From positions 1 through 35,945 of the forward strand of contig NZ_JARWOP010000056.1 in the NCBI RefSeq assembly GCF_029868745.1: a DNA stretch of 35,945 bases, written 5' to 3'. The stretch comes from Nocardia wallacei. Lineage in GTDB: Bacteria; Actinomycetota; Actinomycetes; Mycobacteriales; Mycobacteriaceae. The first letter of the stretch is position 1. Every line of letters begins with the position of its first letter. Shown here one piece after another: positions 31,706-35,945 of the stretch. Under the pieces are notes generated by a model. That model ran no database searches. It had not been told where the DNA came from and worked only from the letters and a program-made list of their open reading frames with translations. Both the position numbers and the translations under genes were made by a program.

Positions 31706-33532
31706 TTACGGAAACGCGGGCTGTTCTGTGTCGAGGGCGTGTGGCAGCCCGCGCCGGTAGTGGTCACTGTCGGCGGCCTTGAACGCGTCGAACAAGGGTG
31801 GATGCTGGAGGGTGGTGATGAGCGCCGGCGGTTCGGTGCGGCCGGAGCGCTCGAGTATCGCGTTTGCGGCCATGCGCCCGGCGATATTGGCGCCTTCCAT
31901 GGTGGCGACGTTGATATCGGTTCGAACGTAATCGGAGGCGAGGAACAGATTACCCACGGCGGTGGTCGCGGACGGGCGATGCTGCCAGGAGCCGGGTTGT
32001 TGAATGAACAGGGGAGTGTCGTTGGCGGCGTGGGGCGTTCCGGTCCCGGTGATGGCCGGGTCGAGATGCCACGAGTGCAGATCCGCCGCGGAAAGCAGTC
32101 CTGGTTCGTTGTCGTTGAGGTGTGCGAGGATCTGTGCCCAGACTTCGTCGGCGATTTCCTGGCGGGTGCAGTCGCGCGCGGGTTTGTTGTAGACGATGCC
32201 GGGGGTCGTCCATTCGGCGATGGCGACGGAGAGTATGTCGTGGACGGTCCCGTCGCCGTAGGTGGTCATATCGCGCTTCCAGAATTGGGCTTGGCTGATC
32301 GAGGTCAGGGCCCAGGGCGAGTCGACGAAACTGGTGCCGCCCGCGGTGAGGGGCAAGGGTTTTCGTAGATAGAACTGGATGCCGCTCATCCAATCCGTGC
32401 GCAGTAAGTGGACGCCTTCGAGAGCGGGGTCGGCGTCCAGGACCGGACCGGTGAACAAGGGGGCCGCTCGTTCGGCAGGCATCGCCAGCACGTACCAGTC
32501 GGCCTCGATTGTCCGTAGGCCATCTCGGGGGTTTCGCGCCAGCACGCCGGTGAGTTGTCCGGCGGACACGGTGAGAGATGTTGCCTCCCAGCCGGTCTCG
32601 AACACTGTGCCGCAGTTGCGCAGATGTGTGATCCACGGGTGCATCCACAGTTCGTTCGTCGCACCTTCGAGGACGCGTACCGCGACCGCGCCGGGCGTGT
32701 TTCCGAATCCCAGCAGGCTGAGCAGGAAGGCTTCGCCGATAATCCCGACCGAGCGGGCATTGGCGTCCTCCGAGCGGATGGAGGCCAGATTGCGGGTCAG
32801 GCCGCGCGCCAGCAGCGCGTTGTACTCCGCGGATTTGGTGTCCGCACAGAGGAACTGGGTCCAGGTCAGATGCTCCCACTGGTGTTCGCGGCGTTCGGGA
32901 CTGCTGGTCATGAATACGAGCAGCTTGCGAGCGAAGAATTCGGCTTCGGCGGGAGGCATCTGGCCGGAGGTGTCCAGAACCGACAGCATGTTGGTGAAGA
33001 GTTCGGCGAGAGTGAGTCCCGGATTCCACGGGCGCGGAACGTTGGCGATGGTGACCTCGGGACGGCCGCCCGTGCGGAAGAATCGACCCGTTCCGGTCGG
33101 CACCAGGTTGTCGAATGTGGTGCGTCCGAGACCGTACGGGATGCGTTTCATCAGTTCGTCGAGATTGTGGTAGAAGCCGAGAAACCCTCGGTAGCCGTGC
33201 TCCCCAGGCAATTCCGGTCGGCCGTCGGCACTCGATCCGGGCACGGTATTGCTTCGCGCCTTACCGCCCAGCTCGGCGGTGCGCTCGTAGACGGTCACGG
33301 CGAACCCGCGTTCGACAAGCTCCTGCGCGACCGACAATCCCGCGACTCCACCGCCGAACACGGCCACGGTCTGCCTCGCCCCGCCCGGCGGGGTGGCCCG
33401 CGACGGCGCACCGAGTGTCACTCCCAGTGCGGCCGCCCCCGCCGTCGCCCGCAGCAGTGACCGGCGGCCGACCGCGTGGTTGTGGTCGACCGACGAGTGC
33501 GCCGGTGGCGGAGAAACGGACGGTTCGGGCAT
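31706..33532 (-). CDS. Tat-exported FAD-dependent oxidoreductase (amine oxidase / desaturase-like)
   Basis: 608 residues. The N-terminus carries a twin-arginine signal, GRRSLLRATAGAAALGVTLG, so the protein is probably folded with FAD before export. The dinucleotide loop VAVFGGGVAGLSVAQELVER with VYERTAELGGKA follows at about 55-90, as in phytoene desaturase, amine oxidase and hydroxysqualene dehydroxylase-like proteins. The C-terminal FAD block is LFLASDYVRTDINVATMEGA. The ATG at 33532 has GGGAG 10 bases upstream. Substrate unknown; a lipid or isoprenoid is possible from the family. It lies 9 kb from the terpene cluster and is not obviously part of it. Confidence 0.85.
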   Translation of the reverse strand: MPEPSVSPPPAHSSVDHNHAVGRRSLLRATAGAAALGVTLGAPSRATPPGGARQTVAVFGGGVAGLSVAQELVERGFAVTVYERTAELGGKARSNTVPGSSADGRPELPGEHGYRGFLGFYHNLDELMKRIPYGLGRTTFDNLVPTGTGRFFRTGGRPEVTIANVPRPWNPGLTLAELFTNMLSVLDTSGQMPPAEAEFFARKLLVFMTSSPERREHQWEHLTWTQFLCADTKSAEYNALLARGLTRNLASIRSEDANARSVGIIGEAFLLSLLGFGNTPGAVAVRVLEGATNELWMHPWITHLRNCGTVFETGWEATSLTVSAGQLTGVLARNPRDGLRTIEADWYVLAMPAERAAPLFTGPVLDADPALEGVHLLRTDWMSGIQFYLRKPLPLTAGGTSFVDSPWALTSISQAQFWKRDMTTYGDGTVHDILSVAIAEWTTPGIVYNKPARDCTRQEIADEVWAQILAHLNDNEPGLLSAADLHSWHLDPAITGTGTPHAANDTPLFIQQPGSWQHRPSATTAVGNLFLASDYVRTDINVATMEGANIAGRMAANAILERSGRTEPPALITTLQHPPLFDAFKAADSDHYRRGLPHALDTEQPAFP

Positions 33533-33604
33533 GGTGCGGTTGTCTCCCTGTCGGTTTCGTCGGTCACAGTCCGGTCGGCGACTCGATCCACTTCCTAAGC
33601 GGTG

Positions 33605-33915
33605 ACGCAAACACCCATTCTGGACATGTAGCGACCAAGCGACCCGTGAACGAGTACGAATAGTCCTGTGCACTAACAGCTTTGAGTGACATGGCCTTGC
33701 CAGACACAGAGGATGTTAATGCAAATTCTTCGGCTTGTCAGATCGAGATCGGTGCGTCGGAGCTTCGATCCAGCGGATACGATCGGTGGGCGCACCACCG
33801 AAGAGGACGGGCTGGACCGCGTCCAACTGCTCTCGGACGTGGGCCGAGAGACCGCGACCTTCATCGCCTCGCTGTGAAGCCACACCGAGGGGCTGACGGA
33901 CTCCGCCCCGCCCGA
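33605..33915. other. Stretch between the FAD oxidoreductase and TetR genes
   Basis: About 310 bases. It should contain the promoter of the FAD oxidoreductase. A 54-residue + strand frame (33713-33877) has coding-like third positions in its second half (GLDRVQLLSDVGRETATFI) but A/T-rich codons in the first, which suggests a gene remnant. No family recognised. Confidence 0.35.
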
Positions 33916-34548
33916 CTAATTGAGGACCGCGGTCAGATAGCTGTGTAGTGCGCGCTTCAGCTCCGCGGTCAGATGGGAGCGCTCCGGCTCTAGAGATTCC
34001 GCAATCACCGGCAGGATGCCGCGAACGATCTGCAATGCGATCAGCGTGTAACGGTCGATCTCCGCTTCGGATTTGTGTGGCGCTCGCGCGGCCAGTACCT
34101 CGTGGACGCGTGCGACCAAGGCTTGCTGTAGCGGTGCCATCGCCTCGCGCAGTTCGGGCGGATTATCGGGTCGCATGAACAGCGGGAGAAACCCGGGATG
34201 CGCTGCGTGGAACATCACCATTCGATCAACGGAACGTTCCAGGAATTGTGCCAAATCGTGTTCCGGCTGCCCGGTCGTCCCCACTGCGGCGGCGCGGGCT
34301 TCCTCCAATTCGGAAACGTAACGCTGGAGAAGCGTGCACGCAATTTCTTCCTTGTTTCCGAAGAATTGGTACAGCGAACCCGGCGAGATATTGGCGCGCC
34401 GGGCAATATGATTGGTGGTGGCGCGGTCGAATCCGACTTCGGAAAATACCGCTTCCGCGGTGGTCAGGATCTGCTCACGGCGTCGTAGGCCCCGGGCCTG
34501 TCTCCGCACCGGCGTCCGATCGCTCGTCGTTGGGCTGGTCTGCGGCAC
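33916..34548 (-). CDS. TetR-family transcriptional repressor
   Basis: 210 residues. The N-terminal HTH is canonical: RREQILTTAEAVFSEVGFDR, then TTNHIARRANISPGSLYQFF and GNKEEI. The C-terminal ligand domain (MVMFHAAHPGFLPLFMRPDN) is of the AcrR-like type with a TetR_C-type tail. The GTG at 34548 is preferred because AAAGGAGG lies just 4 bases upstream; an in-frame ATG further up would place coding sequence over the promoter. It diverges from the LuxR-type regulator. Targets may include itself or the FAD oxidoreductase beyond its 3' end. Confidence 0.9.
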   Translation of the reverse strand: MPQTSPTTSDRTPVRRQARGLRRREQILTTAEAVFSEVGFDRATTNHIARRANISPGSLYQFFGNKEEIACTLLQRYVSELEEARAAAVGTTGQPEHDLAQFLERSVDRMVMFHAAHPGFLPLFMRPDNPPELREAMAPLQQALVARVHEVLAARAPHKSEAEIDRYTLIALQIVRGILPVIAESLEPERSHLTAELKRALHSYLTAVLN

Positions 34549-34606
34549 GTGCCCTCCTTTCTCACGGCTGGACAACGTGAGCATGCGCTCGTAAACTACA
34601 CGGTAA

Positions 34607-34626
34607 GACGAGCAAACACTCGTCAA
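34607..34626 (-). promoter_or_regulatory. TetR promoter -35 with overlapping palindrome
   Basis: On the minus strand TTGACG (34626-34621), a near-consensus -35, overlaps a perfect inverted repeat GACGAG/CTCGTC (arms 34607-34612 and 34619-34624, six-base spacer). It sits about 60-75 bases upstream of the tetR GTG. A repressor site over its own -35 is the usual autoregulatory layout. Confidence 0.5.
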
Positions 34627-34923
34627 TCGCAGCTTACCAGGAGGTGGACAGGCCGAACCGGAGATTCGCTACTTTCACCTCCGGCGAGGTGTGACAGCGG
34701 CGGGCGTTGGGATCGGACACCCTTGGTATCGCGACTTCGGATTATCAAACCATCACCATTTATCCTTTCGGTTCGCGCGGCAGGTCGATACTTCGGTGCG
34801 AGGCGGATGCGTAATTATTCCGGATATTGTTGCCGCATGGGTCGCGGTAGCGATCGGAGAATATCGGCGCGGGTCGACGATGATGTCGCGAATGGCCGCA
34901 ACCAGGGTGCGGAGGGGGAGTTT
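34627..34923. other. Leader region of the LuxR-type regulator
   Basis: About 300 bases between the TetR promoter and the LuxR-type start. It is visibly more A/T-rich than the rest of the window (for example TAATTATTCCGGATATTG near 34811). The regulator's frame is open through it with Met codons at 34808 and 34837, but no similarity. It probably holds the promoter and a long 5' leader. Confidence 0.35.
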
Positions 34924-35682
34924 ATGGAAGGCCGGCGAGCAAGCGAATCAGAGCGTTCGATGTACAACTCGAGGGATCGCCCGTCTATTACGATATGTGC
35001 GGCGGTACCGGAGGCGGTACGCCAGGACGCCGACGCCGAACGGGTTGTTCGTATTCTGATTGTCGGCGAGCATTCGCTTACCCGGGAGATCATGCGCGAA
35101 TCACTGGATTCGGAAGATGATTTCATCGTCGTGTCGGATGTGCAGTGCGGTGAGGCGGCGGAAAAGATCTCGCTCCTGCGCCCGGATGTCGTGTTGTTCG
35201 ACATCGACGGCGCGGGAAAGAGTCCGGTGGAGGTCGCGCAATCGTTGATCGATGCGCGGCGCGAAGCCGCGCTCGCCGTCCTGAGCCCGACGAATGTGGG
35301 TACCGTGCTCTACGACATGCTGGCGGCGGGTGTGCGCTGCTTCCTGCACAAGGACATCTCCCGTAGCGAGCTGACGAGCGCGATCCGGAGCGTGACGACG
35401 GAGGGAACCAGGGTCACGCTGAACGTTCCGAGGGAATTCCTCACGAACACAGACGAATCCGACGTCGGGAACTTGTCCCATCGGGAAATCGAGGTGCTCG
35501 AGTTGGTCGCCGGCGCGATGTCCAACCGGCAGATCGCGAATACGCTGTCGATCACCGAAGGCACGGTGAAACGGCACCTCAGGAGCATCTTCGTGAAGCT
35601 GGGCGCGGTGTCGCGCATCGACGCCGTCAATCGCTATCGTGCGGTCGTCGAACGAGGCGAGGCGGCGTCGCGCGAGCAGTGA
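34924..35682 (+). CDS. LuxR/NarL-type response regulator with atypical receiver domain
   Basis: 252 residues. A receiver-like domain (about 40-160) has a candidate phospho-Asp in DVVLFDIDG and the conserved Lys in CFLHKDIS. The acidic pair near the first strand is changed: ILIVGEHSLTRE where ILVVDDHPLVRE is typical, leaving only Glu. The C-terminal LuxR HTH is canonical: LSHREIEVLELVAGAMSNRQ, then IANTLSITEGTVKRHLRSIF and VKLGAVSRIDA. GGAGGGGGAG ends 3 bases before the ATG at 34924. No sensor kinase is adjacent, so it is an orphan and may act without phosphorylation. Confidence 0.88.
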   Translation: MEGRRASESERSMYNSRDRPSITICAAVPEAVRQDADAERVVRILIVGEHSLTREIMRESLDSEDDFIVVSDVQCGEAAEKISLLRPDVVLFDIDGAGKSPVEVAQSLIDARREAALAVLSPTNVGTVLYDMLAAGVRCFLHKDISRSELTSAIRSVTTEGTRVTLNVPREFLTNTDESDVGNLSHREIEVLELVAGAMSNRQIANTLSITEGTVKRHLRSIFVKLGAVSRIDAVNRYRAVVERGEAASREQ

Positions 35683-35725
35683 GCACTCGCGCGCGGCACC
35701 GATCGGCTCTCCAGGAGACGTTCGC

Positions 35726-35945
35726 TCAGAACGCCGCTTCGTCGAGCTCCATGATGTCGTTGTCCAGGTTGGACAGGACCGCGCGGGTCGCGGTCAGTTC
35801 CGGAAGCACGTTGCGGGCGAAGAACTGCGCGGTGGCGACCTTGCCCTGGTAGAACGGCTCGGTGGAGCCGTTGTCGAGGGCCTTGATGGCGATCTCGGCC
35901 TGCTGCAGCAGTTGCCAGCCGATGAGCAGGTCGCCGACGGAGAGC
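35726..35945 (-). CDS. Acyl-CoA dehydrogenase, C-terminal part (cut by window edge)
   Basis: The last 72 residues of a minus-strand gene: [20 protein letters not shown], then [20 protein letters not shown] and a tail ending ELDEAAF before TGA. This matches the C-terminal helical domain of the large FadE-type acyl-CoA dehydrogenases (AcylCoA_DH C-terminal extension). The start and catalytic region lie beyond the window. Confidence 0.85.
   Translation of the reverse strand, partial: LSVGDLLIGWQLLQQAEIAIKALDNGSTEPFYQGKVATAQFFARNVLPELTATRAVLSNLDNDIMELDEAAF

Noticed and set aside
33673..33885. A 70-residue minus-strand frame between the FAD oxidoreductase and TetR
   Set aside because: No ribosome binding site, poor codon bias and no recognisable motif.

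Overview
The window is high-GC DNA from an actinomycete, most likely a Nocardia or close relative. This is inferred from the strong GC bias at third codon positions, GTG/TTG starts with GGAGG-type ribosome binding sites, an F420-type LLM oxidoreductase, a PucR-type regulator, a Methyltransf_19 enzyme, a cyclopropane-fatty-acid synthase and a class II diterpene cyclase resembling M. tuberculosis Rv3377c. The species cannot be fixed from sequence reading alone. No rRNA, tRNA, CRISPR array or intact insertion sequence was seen.

Region A (1-22.5 kb) is a large terpenoid gene cluster. On the + strand it opens with an O-methyltransferase and a tyrosine phenol-lyase-like PLP enzyme, then an XRE/TPR regulator. 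A long minus-strand run follows. In transcription order it is mevalonate kinase, diphosphomevalonate decarboxylase, phosphomevalonate kinase, type 2 IPP isomerase, class I HMG-CoA reductase, HMG-CoA synthase, a KAS III-like enzyme, an acyl carrier protein, a class I terpene synthase, a second short class I synthase, a class II diterpene cyclase and a stand-alone GTP cyclohydrolase II. Four junctions are ATGA overlaps and one is TGATG, so most of the run looks like one or two operons. A paralogue of the first XRE/TPR regulator sits upstream of this run, so the two regulators bracket it. Diverging from the second regulator is a + strand operon: a creatininase-family amidohydrolase, a GGPP-type prenyl diphosphate synthase and a terpene synthase, then a perfect hairpin and another terpene synthase with a degenerate first metal motif. 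Together these genes could carry acetyl-CoA to IPP/DMAPP, then to GGPP, then to a bicyclic diterpenyl diphosphate (class II) and a final hydrocarbon or alcohol (class I). The other synthases would give further skeletons. The phenol-lyase, methyltransferase, GTP cyclohydrolase II and creatininase are unusual companions and suggest conjugation to an aromatic or pyrimidine/purine-derived unit. No cytochrome P450 is present.

Region B (22.5-28.3 kb) mixes intact housekeeping-like genes (Methyltransf_19 protein, cyclopropane synthase, PucR regulator, a hypothetical protein) with decayed pieces: a DyP peroxidase C-terminus, a PPOX-like N-terminus and a possible phosphatase tail. It looks like a rearranged junction.

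Region C (28.3-35.9 kb) holds an exported nuclease-toxin candidate with an SMI1/KNR4 immunity-type gene, an LLM flavin oxidoreductase behind a repeated operator-like motif, a Tat-exported FAD amine-oxidase/desaturase-like protein, a TetR repressor, an orphan LuxR-type regulator with an atypical receiver, and the C-terminus of an acyl-CoA dehydrogenase cut by the window edge.
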